From Pedobacter quisquiliarum (lineage in GTDB: Bacteria; Bacteroidota; Bacteroidia; Sphingobacteriales; Sphingobacteriaceae): DNA of 64,000 bases. The notes below the pieces were generated by a model. That model saw only the letters and a list, made by a program, of their open reading frames with translations, ran no database searches and had not been told where the DNA came from. The DNA lies in NCBI RefSeq assembly GCF_014642175.1, contig NZ_BMIL01000002.1, forward strand, positions 310,001-374,000, written 5' to 3'. Below, in pieces: positions 42,282 through 51,123 of the stretch; within the stretch, counting starts at the first letter, position 1; each line of letters starts with the position of its first letter. The translations under genes were made by a program, and so were the position numbers.

Positions 42282-43334
42282 ATGTCCCTCTTTACCTATA
42301 AACAGCGTAATAATATAAATCTTGTCATTATTGTCGCTCTGGGGGGACTGATTGCATATTCGCTACTTGGTATTTTCAGTTCTATTTTAGGTACGCTGGT
42401 GCTGTATACCATTCTGCGGCCAGTATACCTGTACATGGTTCAGGACCATAACTTAAATAAGCGCTTTGCCGCGCTGCTGCTGCTTTTCACATCGATTTTG
42501 CTTATTGTGCTGCCATTTTATGGCTTGAGCAACATGGTGATCACAAAGATCCATGAGCTGCAAAGCGATCAGATATACTACAAAAACCTTTTCTTTAAAA
42601 TAAAGCAACTCGTTCCGGTGGGTGGCGATGTGGAGCACATCATTGCCGATAGTTTGCGAAAGGCCGGGACGTGGGCTACGGAACTGTTCCCTTCCCTGAT
42701 ATCCGGGGCCTTTAACATCGTTTTAGGCTTGCTGCTGATGTATTTCCTGCTGTACTTTATGTTGGTTGAACATGAGCGCTTTGAAGCGGCCATGCTGAAA
42801 TATGCGCCGTTCCGGGAGCAGAATGCCCTCCGCTTTGCGGAAGAGATGAAGAACACGACATTTGCGAACGTGGTGGGGCAGGGGCTGATCTGTCTGGTGC
42901 AGGGATCGCTGGTTAGCCTTTCCTTTTTTGTGCTGGGCTTTAGTGATCCTTTCTTCTGGGGGGTGATCACGACATTTATCTGCTTTGTGCCCATACTGGG
43001 CCCACCAATCATCTTCGTGCCTGCAGCGATTATGCAGATTGCCAATGGCAATGAATTTGGCGGCTACGCCATGCTGATCTTCGGCTTTCTGGTGATCATC
43101 AACATTGATAACGTACTCCGATTCCTGATTGCGAAGCGGGTTGGAAACATCCACCCCATTATCACCGTGATCGGTGTGGTGATCGGAATCCCGCTTTTCG
43201 GCATCTTAGGACTGGTCTTCGGGCCTTTGTTGCTGTCCTATTTTGTACTTGTTGTTAAGATATATGAAACAAGTGCACTGGCTTCTGATAGAATGGAAAG
43301 AATTAAAACAATTTCTGAAACTCAGGAGTTATAG
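42282..43334 (+). CDS. AI-2E family transporter (PerM/YdiK type)
   Basis: 350 residues with about seven or eight hydrophobic segments and the family motif in the second half (FWGVITTFICFVPILGPPIIFVPAAI, then GNIHPIITVIGV). Members export quorum signals or act as Na+/H+ antiporters; the role here is unknown. It is positioned directly after the NtrC-type regulator and before small envelope proteins, suggesting a single operon. Confidence 0.9.
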   Translation: MSLFTYKQRNNINLVIIVALGGLIAYSLLGIFSSILGTLVLYTILRPVYLYMVQDHNLNKRFAALLLLFTSILLIVLPFYGLSNMVITKIHELQSDQIYYKNLFFKIKQLVPVGGDVEHIIADSLRKAGTWATELFPSLISGAFNIVLGLLLMYFLLYFMLVEHERFEAAMLKYAPFREQNALRFAEEMKNTTFANVVGQGLICLVQGSLVSLSFFVLGFSDPFFWGVITTFICFVPILGPPIIFVPAAIMQIANGNEFGGYAMLIFGFLVIINIDNVLRFLIAKRVGNIHPIITVIGVVIGIPLFGILGLVFGPLLLSYFVLVVKIYETSALASDRMERIKTISETQEL

Positions 43335-43368
43335 TCTTTGATAAACAAATAAATTAAAATTTACGGTT

Positions 43369-43632
43369 ATGAATGATAGTTCAAAAGTATTAATAGGGCT
43401 TTTAGCAGGTTTGGCAGCTGGTGCAGCATTAGGTTTATTGTTTGCGCCTGAAGCAGGTTCTGAGACACGTGAGCGCCTTGGTCAGTCGTTTAAAGATCTT
43501 AGCGATACCATCAAAGAGAAGGCAGCTGAAGAGTTAGACCACCTGAGCGGACTTAAAGATAAGGTCGTTGACAAAGTAAAAGGCAGAGCGAACAATGATG
43601 ACGAATATGCCGACGAATTAGATATAGCGTAG
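43369..43632 (+). CDS. YtxH-domain small membrane protein
   Basis: 87 residues. An N-terminal glycine-zipper helix (LIGLLAGLAAGAALGLLFAPEAG) ending in the APxxG motif, then a charged amphipathic helix with LKDKVVDKVKG. This is the YtxH/general-stress layout. It opens a set of three small envelope genes. Confidence 0.85.
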   Translation: MNDSSKVLIGLLAGLAAGAALGLLFAPEAGSETRERLGQSFKDLSDTIKEKAAEELDHLSGLKDKVVDKVKGRANNDDEYADELDIA

Positions 43633-43652
43633 TACCTTTTAACTTTACAACG

Positions 43653-44027
43653 ATGCAGGAAAATAAAGAAAAAACCCTGGATGAACTTTACGCTGATGCG
43701 AAGGTTTATCTGGAAACCCGGGTGGAGTATACCCGTTTTTATCTATTAGAGAAAACATCAAAGCTCGTTGCAGATATCATCACCAACACGTTCATGATTA
43801 TCTGCTTTATCCTGGCTTTTCTTTTTGCTATTATCACCCTGGCGCTGTTCCTATCGGAGTTGATTGGAAGTTTTGCAGCAGGATTTGGAATAGTGACTTT
43901 ACTTCTGGTATTGATTGCAGTAGTTGTAATGCTTGCTAAAGGAAAGGTAGAAACAGCGATCATCAACATCGCCATAAAAAAATATTTCACCAAATTAGCG
44001 GATAAGGACGATGAAGAGAAAGTATAA
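43653..44027 (+). CDS. Phage-holin-superfamily-6 (DUF1469-like) membrane protein
   Basis: 124 residues with two adjacent hydrophobic segments (about 43-68 and 73-97) and an N-terminal coiled region. The pattern matches Phage_holin_3_6 proteins that occur beside YtxH genes in many bacteria and are not phage genes. Its 3' end overlaps the next gene by 17 nt. Confidence 0.8.
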   Translation: MQENKEKTLDELYADAKVYLETRVEYTRFYLLEKTSKLVADIITNTFMIICFILAFLFAIITLALFLSELIGSFAAGFGIVTLLLVLIAVVVMLAKGKVETAIINIAIKKYFTKLADKDDEEKV

Positions 44028-44460
44028 CATCAATAACGCGGAAGAGCTTCAGGCAGCAATAAGCGGACTTAAAGCTGAATATACCATGCAGGAGGAGCGA
44101 TTAACGGCCGATGCAAAAGTATACGTTAAACAATATTCTTTTAAAAGTTTGTCGAAGAAGTACCTTACGCCATCGACCTTCCTTAAGGCTGACGACCAGC
44201 TGAACATCAGCAGCAAAGTGATGTCGTTTTTACTTCCTGTGCTCATGAACAATACCTTGTTTAGAGGCTCTGGATTTATCACGAAAACGCTTGTGGGTCT
44301 TGCCACCAGTAAAGTTGGGAAGTCATTAGATGCAGAACACCTTACGGGGATGTTCAGCACGGTGAAATCCTGGTTTGGAGGTGCGAAAAAGAAGATTACA
44401 GCGAAGCGCCAGGTGAACTACATTGATTATGGGATACCGCCCGATAGCGAAACATTCTAG
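44011..44460 (+). CDS. Hypothetical protein of the YtxH cluster
   Basis: 149 residues. The N-terminal ~50 residues form a charged helix (EELQAAISGLKAEYTMQEERL); the centre is moderately hydrophobic (VMSFLLPVLMNNTLFRG, ITKTLVGLATSKVG). The N-terminal charge pattern resembles proteins found with YtxH/holin-like genes, but I know no named family. Overlap with the previous gene indicates cotranscription. Confidence 0.7.
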   Translation: MKRKYNINNAEELQAAISGLKAEYTMQEERLTADAKVYVKQYSFKSLSKKYLTPSTFLKADDQLNISSKVMSFLLPVLMNNTLFRGSGFITKTLVGLATSKVGKSLDAEHLTGMFSTVKSWFGGAKKKITAKRQVNYIDYGIPPDSETF

Positions 44461-44464
44461 ATAT

Positions 44465-44493
44465 AAAAAAAGGAGCTTTAAGCTCCTTTTTTT
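44465..44493. terminator. Bidirectional terminator between the YtxH cluster and aspS
   Basis: AGGAGCT (44471-44477) / AGCTCCT (44481-44487), 3-nt loop, with A and T runs on either side. Confidence 0.8.
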
Positions 44494-44510
44494 TGTGTAG
44501 TGTATTTTGA

Positions 44511-46259
44511 TTACTTCAGGTCTGTTTTAATTCTTAATTCCTGAAGTTGTTTGTCATCAATGGTTGATGGGCTATCGATCATCACATCTCTTCCGGAGTT
44601 GTTTTTCGGGAAGGCGATTACGTCGCGGATGGAATCCAGTCCTGCGAAGATGGAACATAACCTGTCGAACCCGAAAGCAATACCACCATGTGGCGGTGCG
44701 CCGAATTCAAAGGCATCCATTAAGAATCCAAACTGTTTCTGTGCTTCCTCTTTCGAGAAACCAAGGTGTTTGAACATCAGGGCCTGTAAGGTCCTGTCGT
44801 GGATACGGATGGAACCACCACCGATTTCGGTACCGTTTACCACCATGTCGTATGCGTTTGCACGCACATCGCCAGGGTTGGTATCTAATAATGCGATATC
44901 TTCTGGTTTAGGTGAGGTGAAAGGGTGGTGCATCGCGTGGTAGCGACCAGATTCTTCATCCCACTCCAAAAGTGGAAAATCCAGCACCCACAGGGCACTG
45001 AAGGTGTTTTTATCACGTAAGCCCAATCTGGTGCCCATTTCAAGTCTTAGCTCATTCAGTTGCTTGCGCACTTTGTCTTTAGCACCGGCAAGGATCAGGA
45101 TTAGATCGCCCGGCGCAGAGTTGAATGCTGCAGCCCATTTTTGAAGCTCCACTTCGTTGTAGAACTTGTCTACCGATGATTTAATGGAACCATCTTCGTT
45201 ATGTCTGTAGTAGATTAAGCCTGTTGCACCGATTTGCGGGCGTTTGATGAACTCGGTAAGTTCGTCCAGCTGCTTGCGGGTGTAATGTGCGGCACCTTTC
45301 GCGTTAATACCAACAACAAGCTCTGCCTGTTCGAAAACAGGGAAGTTATGGCCTTTTACCAGATCGTTTAATTCTACGAACTGCATCTCGAAGCGCGTAT
45401 CTGGTTTGTCTGAACCATAAAGGCGCATCGCATCAGCATACTGCATTCTTGGAACTTCCGGCAGGTCAATGCCTTTAATTTCTTTGAAAAGCGTGCGGAT
45501 TAAGCCTTCGAAGGTATTCAGGATATCTTCCTGTTCGATGAATGACATCTCACAATCGATCTGCGTGAATTCAGGTTGTCTGTCGGCACGTAGATCTTCA
45601 TCGCGGAAGCATTTCACAATCTGGAAGTAGCGGTCGAAACCAGACACCATGAGCAATTGCTTGAAGGTTTGTGGCGACTGTGGCAGGGCGTAGAATTCGC
45701 CTGCATTCATGCGGCTTGGCACCACGAAATCTCTTGCACCTTCTGGCGTGGATTTGATAAGCACGGGTGTTTCAACTTCGATGAAGTCTAAGGCGTCCAG
45801 GTATCTTCTTACGGATTGCGCCATACGGTGACGGAGCACCATGTTATTTCGCACTGGATTTCTACGAAGGTCCAGGTAGCGGTATTTCATTCTTAGATCG
45901 TCGCCGCCATCGGTTTCATCATCGATTAAGAATGGTGGAATCTTGGAGGCATTCAGAATCTCTAATGCAGTGATTTTGATCTCGATCTCTCCCGTAGGGA
46001 TTTTAAGGTTTTTATTTGAACGTTCAACTACCGTTCCGCTCGCCTGAATAACGAATTCACGGCCAAGTGTACGTGCAGTTTCGCATAAGGTTGTGTTGTC
46101 GTCCATATTGAAGACCAACTGCGTGATGCCGTAGCGGTCACGAATGTCAATAAACGTCATTCCGCCCAGATCTCTGGATTTTTGCACCCATCCGCATAAT
46201 GTTACACTTTCTCCGATATTCTGGATGTTCAGTGCGCCGCAAGTCGTTGTTCTTAGCAT
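44511..46259 (-). CDS. aspS: Aspartyl-tRNA synthetase
   Basis: 582 residues, class IIb bacterial type: N-terminal OB fold (about 1-110), catalytic core with [18 protein letters not shown] (motif 2), an inserted GAD domain, and motif 3 GIAFGFDRL. It charges tRNA-Asp. On the minus strand TATTTTTG (46286 to 46279) matches the -7 pattern about 20 nt before the ATG. It is a single-gene unit. Confidence 0.96.
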   Translation of the reverse strand: MLRTTTCGALNIQNIGESVTLCGWVQKSRDLGGMTFIDIRDRYGITQLVFNMDDNTTLCETARTLGREFVIQASGTVVERSNKNLKIPTGEIEIKITALEILNASKIPPFLIDDETDGGDDLRMKYRYLDLRRNPVRNNMVLRHRMAQSVRRYLDALDFIEVETPVLIKSTPEGARDFVVPSRMNAGEFYALPQSPQTFKQLLMVSGFDRYFQIVKCFRDEDLRADRQPEFTQIDCEMSFIEQEDILNTFEGLIRTLFKEIKGIDLPEVPRMQYADAMRLYGSDKPDTRFEMQFVELNDLVKGHNFPVFEQAELVVGINAKGAAHYTRKQLDELTEFIKRPQIGATGLIYYRHNEDGSIKSSVDKFYNEVELQKWAAAFNSAPGDLILILAGAKDKVRKQLNELRLEMGTRLGLRDKNTFSALWVLDFPLLEWDEESGRYHAMHHPFTSPKPEDIALLDTNPGDVRANAYDMVVNGTEIGGGSIRIHDRTLQALMFKHLGFSKEEAQKQFGFLMDAFEFGAPPHGGIAFGFDRLCSIFAGLDSIRDVIAFPKNNSGRDVMIDSPSTIDDKQLQELRIKTDLK

Positions 46260-46612
46260 TTTTTATCGTATTAAGCTGCAAAAATATTCATTTTGAGCCA
46301 TATATCACTGTTAAAGTCTATTTTAAGGAATAGGATAGAGGGATTTTAAGAGTTGGGGAAGGGAGTTTCGAGAAGCAGGGAAGAGAATTTTTAGGAGGTG
46401 GAGAATGGAATTTTGAGGAGCAGGGAGGGGAAATTCTAGCCCGTAGCGAAGGGAACTTTGAAGACTAGAGAAGGAAATTTTCAGCACTGCTGTTTAAATA
46501 TTAAAATAATTTATGCTGGCGTGCAACATTATGAAAAACCCGTAGTCTTTTGAATAGCATTGAGATGAGGGGGATGGGCCAGCAATAGTAAACAGGATAA
46601 CCAGCAAATATT
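46260..46612. other. 353-bp intergenic region: aspS promoter, 22-bp array, possible ECF promoter
   Basis: Contains the aspS -7 box (46279-46286, minus), a degenerate ~22-bp tandem array (46321-46494) and GCAAC (46523-46527) followed 17 bp later by GTC (46545-46547), which may be an ECF-type promoter for the sigma gene. No protein-coding region seen. Confidence 0.6.
46321..46494 (+). repeat. Degenerate ~22-bp tandem array, unit like GGGAATTTTGAGGAGCAGGG
   Basis: The T-run of each unit begins at 46321, 46344, 46366, 46388, 46411, 46434, 46457 and 46478, intervals 21-23, mean 22.4 bp. Units are purine-rich on the plus strand, with GGGA before and GAG after the T-run. Eight units are recognisable with the outer ones weakest. 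Confidence 0.8.
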
Positions 46613-47176
46613 TTGGAAGCGGTATACATAGATAAACATGTTTCATTGATCAATGAATGCAGGCAGGGCAGCCGGCAGGCACAATTTGAGATTTACAAAT
46701 TGTACGCTAAAGCCATGTTTAATGTTTCGTTCCGGATCCTGAATCATCATGGCGAGGCTGAGGATGTGTTGCAGGAATCTTTCCTGGATGCTTTCATGCG
46801 GGTTAAGGAGTTCCGCGCGGAAACCACTTTCGGCTTGTGGCTGAAGCAGATCGTTATTAATAAATCGATCACTTGTCTGCGTAAACGAAAGATGGATCTG
46901 GTGCCTGTTGAGGAACTTGATATCGCGATGCCGCCGGAAGAAGATGAGGAATCGCTGCAACTGCAGGTAGATCTGGTGAAAAAGGCGATCACGCTGCTGC
47001 CAGATGGCTATCGGCTGGTACTCACGCTGTATCTTTTTGAAGGGTATGACCATGAAGAGATTGCGCACATTCTGAACATTTCAGAGAATACGTCCCGTAC
47101 GCAGTATATGCGGGCGAAACTTAGATTACATCGCTTACTAGCAAAGAAAGGAGAAAAGGATGAGCAAAAAAATTGA
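46613..47176 (+). CDS. ECF-type RNA polymerase sigma factor
   Basis: 187 residues if started at TTG 46613; no in-frame ATG lies before the conserved region, so the exact start is unsure. Region 2 (FNVSFRILNHHGEAEDVLQESFLDAFMRVKEF, GLWLKQIVINK) and region 4 (GYDHEEIAHILNISENTSRTQYMRAKLRLH) are clear. The following two genes overlap it or each other, forming an operon with a membrane anti-sigma candidate and an exported repeat protein. Confidence 0.9.
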   Translation: MEAVYIDKHVSLINECRQGSRQAQFEIYKLYAKAMFNVSFRILNHHGEAEDVLQESFLDAFMRVKEFRAETTFGLWLKQIVINKSITCLRKRKMDLVPVEELDIAMPPEEDEESLQLQVDLVKKAITLLPDGYRLVLTLYLFEGYDHEEIAHILNISENTSRTQYMRAKLRLHRLLAKKGEKDEQKN

Positions 47177-47801
47177 GGATTTTATCAGGGGCAATAAGGC
47201 CGCTTTTGACACGGAAGTTCCAGGGGATCATTTATGGTCTAAGATGGAACAGCGCTTGAATAGTGCAGCGGAGGCATCGATTAAGGCAGATGGGACGTTG
47301 AACGAAGCGGATGTGCCGTTGAAAGAAGTGGAGCGGTTGAACAAAGTGGGTCACTTAAATAAAGGGGAGCAGCAGTTCAACAAAGCGGCGCAGCGACAGC
47401 CGAAAAGCTGGTGGTGGATCGGGATTGCAGCGTCACTGCTGGTGGTTTTGGGGATTGGGTATATGTACAACCAGAAAGTACAGCCCGGAAACGCACTGGC
47501 ACAGGTGAATCCGCACCAGGCCAAGAAGCAGGTGCGGTTCAGTAGTATGATTGCGCAGAAGGCCGACAGCCTGGAGGTATATGCGGCTGAGAATCCGGAG
47601 CTGTACCAGAAGTTTGCCTCCGACTTAGAGCGCATTCAGGCAGATTATGACCTGCTCAAAACGGATCTGGTAAAAAGCCCGAACCAGGAGTTTGTAATAC
47701 GTGCAATGGAAAAGAACCTGGAACTTCAGTTACAAGTTGTATCGCAGCAACTTCAGATCATCAATCAAGTAAGACAAGTAAATAAAGATAGTCAACTATG
47801 A
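47160..47801 (+). CDS. Membrane protein, probable anti-sigma factor
   Basis: 213 residues; its ATG overlaps the sigma gene by 17 nt. The cytoplasmic N-terminal ~85 residues are charged and contain an unusual repeated pattern (LNEADVPLKEVERLNKVGHLNK). One membrane helix (WWWIGIAASLLVVLGIGYMY) leads to a ~110-residue periplasmic part ending in a Gln-rich helix (LQLQVVSQQLQIINQ). Position and topology suggest it holds the sigma factor at the membrane; no classical zinc motif. Confidence 0.7.
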   Translation: MSKKIEDFIRGNKAAFDTEVPGDHLWSKMEQRLNSAAEASIKADGTLNEADVPLKEVERLNKVGHLNKGEQQFNKAAQRQPKSWWWIGIAASLLVVLGIGYMYNQKVQPGNALAQVNPHQAKKQVRFSSMIAQKADSLEVYAAENPELYQKFASDLERIQADYDLLKTDLVKSPNQEFVIRAMEKNLELQLQVVSQQLQIINQVRQVNKDSQL

Positions 47802-48967
47802 AAAACATTCTATTAACGCTGGGTCTGATGGGTATCGGAACGCTGGCCTTCGCACAAAGTGCATCGGTAAACGCCCAGCCTGCTCTATTAGCACCGCAAT
47901 ATGCAGCAGCAAGTGCTGCAGTACCACAAACGCCAATAAAGCCTGTGCTGCCGGTTATGCCTTCTAGCAATTCCGTGTTGCCTGCGCCTTTACCGCCTGA
48001 AATCCCGGAAGTTCCGGAATACGCTGGCTGGAATGCGGAGGGGGATTCGTCTGAAGAGGGTTTAACGAAGACCTTCAGCAAGACTTTCCCTGCTGCTGCT
48101 TCAGATATAATCAGCATGAACAATCAATATGGGTCCATTACAATCAAGATATGGGACCGCAAGGAGGTAAAAGCAGATGTAACCATCAGTGCCTACAGCA
48201 ATAATGCGGATGAACAGCAGAAACTGCTTGATGGTACCCGGGTACTGGCAGATAAATCCGGTGATCAGATTGCTTTCAGAACGGAGATGTCGGGGAACCG
48301 GAATGGAAATTGGGGTAACGGCACTAGAAACGGTAAGAAGTGGCGCAGAGAGGTGCGCGTGAATTACACACTGTATGTGCCCGGGAACAATGATCTAAAC
48401 ATTTCACAACAGTATGGGAACGTGGAGATCGGCAACTATGCCGGCGCGGTAAATGCAAAGGTGCAGTACGGTAACTTCAGCGCACAAAAGCTAAGCAGCA
48501 GCAGCAATAACCTGAATGTGCAGTATGGAAAAATGACAATCCAGGACCTGAATAAGGGGAACCTGAAGCAACAGTACGGCGGCGGTATTACGCTGGGATC
48601 GGCAAGGGACATCAACATCAGTGCGCAATATGCGAATGTTAGAATAGACAGGCTGCTGGGCGATGCGGCACTGAGTGTTCAATACAATAAGTTGAATATT
48701 GCTCAGGTTGCCGAAAGTTCGAAGGTGCTGACCATCAGCGCGCAGTATGCAGGGGTAGATGTTGGCTTCAGCGACAGCTACAAGGGAAAGATGGATGTGA
48801 AAACCAGCTACGGCGGCTTCAATTTTGGTAAAGGGGTATCTGCAAAGGTGGAAGGTGATGATGAGGATCAAGGTTCCTTTACAAAGCGCTACAACGGCAA
48901 TATCGGTGGTGGCGGAAGCGGCCAGGTACGTGTGAATGCTTCCTATGGTGAGGTTACGTTCAGGTAG
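47798..48967 (+). CDS. Exported QYG-repeat protein (DUF4097-like)
   Basis: 389 residues with a signal peptide (ILLTLGLMGIGTLAFA) and overlap of 4 nt with the previous gene. A proline-rich linker (about 45-75) is followed by a beta-rich region of roughly ten tandem repeats, each with a QYG, QYA or SYG core spaced about 18-24 residues (NNQYGSI, SQQYGNV, KVQYGNF, NVQYGKM, KQQYGGG, SAQYANV and so on). This is the DUF4097 beta-solenoid type. Its output role for the ECF system is unknown. Confidence 0.8.
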   Translation: MKNILLTLGLMGIGTLAFAQSASVNAQPALLAPQYAAASAAVPQTPIKPVLPVMPSSNSVLPAPLPPEIPEVPEYAGWNAEGDSSEEGLTKTFSKTFPAAASDIISMNNQYGSITIKIWDRKEVKADVTISAYSNNADEQQKLLDGTRVLADKSGDQIAFRTEMSGNRNGNWGNGTRNGKKWRREVRVNYTLYVPGNNDLNISQQYGNVEIGNYAGAVNAKVQYGNFSAQKLSSSSNNLNVQYGKMTIQDLNKGNLKQQYGGGITLGSARDINISAQYANVRIDRLLGDAALSVQYNKLNIAQVAESSKVLTISAQYAGVDVGFSDSYKGKMDVKTSYGGFNFGKGVSAKVEGDDEDQGSFTKRYNGNIGGGGSGQVRVNASYGEVTFR

Positions 48968-49011
48968 CATGAGGAGATATACTCACAGATATATAAAACA
49001 CTAGCGTAAAG

Positions 49012-49042
49012 AAGCTTGTTGAATGATCAGCAAGCTTTTTTC
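49012..49042 (+). terminator. Terminator of the second ECF operon
   Basis: AAGCTTG (49012-49018) / CAAGCTT (49031-49037) with a T run; ends before the TerC gene. Confidence 0.7.
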
Positions 49043-49071
49043 ATATCTTAGCACCAAATATCTGCATCACT

Positions 49072-49857
49072 ATGGAACTCTTAAGTAATCCGGAAGCCTG
49101 GATCTCGCTCATTACCTTAACCCTTCTCGAAATTGTACTCGGTATCGATAACATCATCTTTATCTCCATTCTTTCTTCAAAACTGCCACAGCACCTGCAG
49201 AAGAAAGCCAGACAATGGGGACTGGGTCTTGCGATGATTACCAGGGTGTTGTTGCTGCTTTCGCTAAGCTGGGTGATGACGCTGACTTCGCCATTGTTCA
49301 ACATCGGCGAATGGATTAGCCTAGACAACGAGGAATGGTTGAGCAAACTGGCCATCTCGGGTAGAGATCTGATCCTGATTGTCGGGGGACTGTTCCTGAT
49401 TTACAAGAGTACCCACGAGATTCACTTGAAGTTGGAAGGGGAGGAAGATCATACCGGCAATCCGAAGGTGCATACCTTCACGGGGGTATTGATACAGATT
49501 TTATTGCTGGATATCGTGTTCTCACTGGATTCGGTGATCACTGCAGTAGGTATGGCTGATCATGTGGAGATTATGATTACTGCGGTAATTATTGCGGTGC
49601 TGATCATGATGGTCTCTGCAAATGCGATCAGTAACTTCGTAAATAACCACCCTACGGTGAAGATGCTAGCACTGTCTTTCTTGCTGCTTATTGGCGTTTC
49701 GCTGCTTGCAGAGGGACTGGATCAGCACATTCCAAAGGGTTATATTTACTTCGCTATGGCGTTCTCTATCCTGGTGGAAATGCTGAACCTGAAGATGCGT
49801 GGTAAAGAACGCAAACCTGTAGAACTTAGAGATACGCCGAAAGAAGATCAGGTTTAG
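49072..49857 (+). CDS. TerC-family integral membrane protein
   Basis: 261 residues, about seven helices. Two TerC signatures are visible: LEIVLGIDNIIFISI near the N-terminus and LLDIVFSLDSVITAVGM in the second half, each with the conserved Asp. Members export Mn2+ or confer metal or tellurite tolerance. The yejK-like gene follows after 11 nt but has its own -7 box. Confidence 0.92.
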   Translation: MELLSNPEAWISLITLTLLEIVLGIDNIIFISILSSKLPQHLQKKARQWGLGLAMITRVLLLLSLSWVMTLTSPLFNIGEWISLDNEEWLSKLAISGRDLILIVGGLFLIYKSTHEIHLKLEGEEDHTGNPKVHTFTGVLIQILLLDIVFSLDSVITAVGMADHVEIMITAVIIAVLIMMVSANAISNFVNNHPTVKMLALSFLLLIGVSLLAEGLDQHIPKGYIYFAMAFSILVEMLNLKMRGKERKPVELRDTPKEDQV

Positions 49858-49865
49858 TACTTTTG
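49858..49865 (+). promoter_or_regulatory. -7 box TACTTTTG, 3 nt before the yejK-like ATG
   Basis: Perfect TAnnTTTG. The ATG at 49869 falls where transcription would start, predicting a leaderless mRNA. Confidence 0.5.
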
Positions 49866-49868
49866 TAC

Positions 49869-50924
49869 ATGATTTCTTTTTACGAGGCCTTCTTGGCTGA
49901 ACTTGCTATCCATAGGATTGGAAACAAATCCCAGGATGAATTCTACGTGCTTTCTGATCAATCCCTGCATATTCAGGACAACCTGCTGAAGAACCTGCTG
50001 CTGCAGTACTTTTTAAGTCCTTACCAGAAGGTGAATGAGATATACCGTTTCACGCACCCCAATGATGACCTTAATCTTAATGAAGTGTATCACTTTGCTG
50101 CAGCGATCTTTGAGGATGGGTCCAAGTTTCATGAGCACAGTCAGCAACTCGCTAAATACCTGTATGAAGTGTCCGGGCACCCGAAGATTAAGTCTGGAGA
50201 GCTGTATGTAGCCTATTTTGAGAACGTACAGATCGAAGGTGAACTGCTGGATGCCATCGGGATCTTCAAGTCGGAAACCAAGGAAACTTACCTGAAGGTT
50301 TATCCGGAACAGGATGGCTTTAACCTGAGCTATGAAGAGGACGCCATCAACATCACGAAGCTGGACAAGGGTTGCCTGATCTTCAATACGGACAAAGAAG
50401 AGGGCTTCAAAGTAGCGGTCATTGACCAGACGAACCGCAGTGCGGAAGCCGTTTACTGGAAGGATGAATTCCTCAAACTGAAGGTCCGGAACGACAACTA
50501 CAATCAGACAAACAACGTGCTTGGGGTGTACAAAAGCTTCGTGACCGAGAAGCTGGACGAGGAATTTGAGATGACCAAGGCAGACAAGATTGACCTGCTG
50601 AATAAATCCATGAAGTACTTCAAGGAGAAAGAAAGCTTTGATCTGGATGAGTTCGCCAATGAGGTTATCGCCAATGAAGATGGCATTGAATCCTTTAAAA
50701 ACTTCAAGAAGAGCTACGAAGAGGAGTTTGATACCGCTATTCCAGACAGCTTTGACATCAATACTGCCGCGGTTAAAAAGCAGGCGAGGGTATTTAAAAG
50801 TATCATCAAGCTAGACAGGAACTTCCATATCTATATCCACGGAGATAAAGAGCTCATAGAAAAAGGCTTTGATGAAGATAAATCCATGAACTACTACAAG
50901 GTTTATTTCAAGGAAGAAGCTTAA
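49869..50924 (+). CDS. Nucleoid-associated protein, YejK/NdpA family
   Basis: 351 residues from ATG at 49869. It carries the NA37 family features: an N-terminal IHRIGNK segment, YHFAAAIFEDGSKFHEHSQQLAKYLYE, then GELYVAYFENVQIEG and a C-terminal acidic region with FHIYIHGDKELIEKGFDE. YejK binds DNA and associates with the nucleoid in E. coli, where its function is unclear. It is convergent with the rRNA methyltransferase gene. Confidence 0.88.
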   Translation: MISFYEAFLAELAIHRIGNKSQDEFYVLSDQSLHIQDNLLKNLLLQYFLSPYQKVNEIYRFTHPNDDLNLNEVYHFAAAIFEDGSKFHEHSQQLAKYLYEVSGHPKIKSGELYVAYFENVQIEGELLDAIGIFKSETKETYLKVYPEQDGFNLSYEEDAINITKLDKGCLIFNTDKEEGFKVAVIDQTNRSAEAVYWKDEFLKLKVRNDNYNQTNNVLGVYKSFVTEKLDEEFEMTKADKIDLLNKSMKYFKEKESFDLDEFANEVIANEDGIESFKNFKKSYEEEFDTAIPDSFDINTAAVKKQARVFKSIIKLDRNFHIYIHGDKELIEKGFDEDKSMNYYKVYFKEEA

Positions 50925-51060
50925 CAATACAACCTGGTTGATTATTGAGGTTGTTATATGCAGGTGAGCTTTCTTTTTAAAACTTCAATGCACATTATGT
51001 ACTTGGAGGCCCAGTAGAACAACATTAAACTGACTTCAAGCATAAAATCACATTATACAA

Positions 51061-51104
51061 AAAAGCCTGCGCAACTGTCCTTAAAACAGCAGCTCAGGCT
51101 TTTT
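51061..51104. terminator. Bidirectional terminator between yejK-like and methyltransferase genes
   Basis: AAAAGCCTG (51061-51069) / CAGGCTTTT (51095-51103) enclosing a smaller stem-loop; A and T runs on both sides. Confidence 0.75.
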
Positions 51105-51123
51105 ACATAATATATCTATGTGA

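Noticed and set aside
43653-44027. Prophage holin
   Set aside because: The holin-like domain belongs to a YtxH envelope cluster; no phage structural, lysis or integrase genes are present.
50941-51060. Possible further tandem array (ACTTCAA and CACATTAT each twice)
   Set aside because: The copies are 51 and 58 bp apart with no consistent period, so not above chance in AT-rich DNA.
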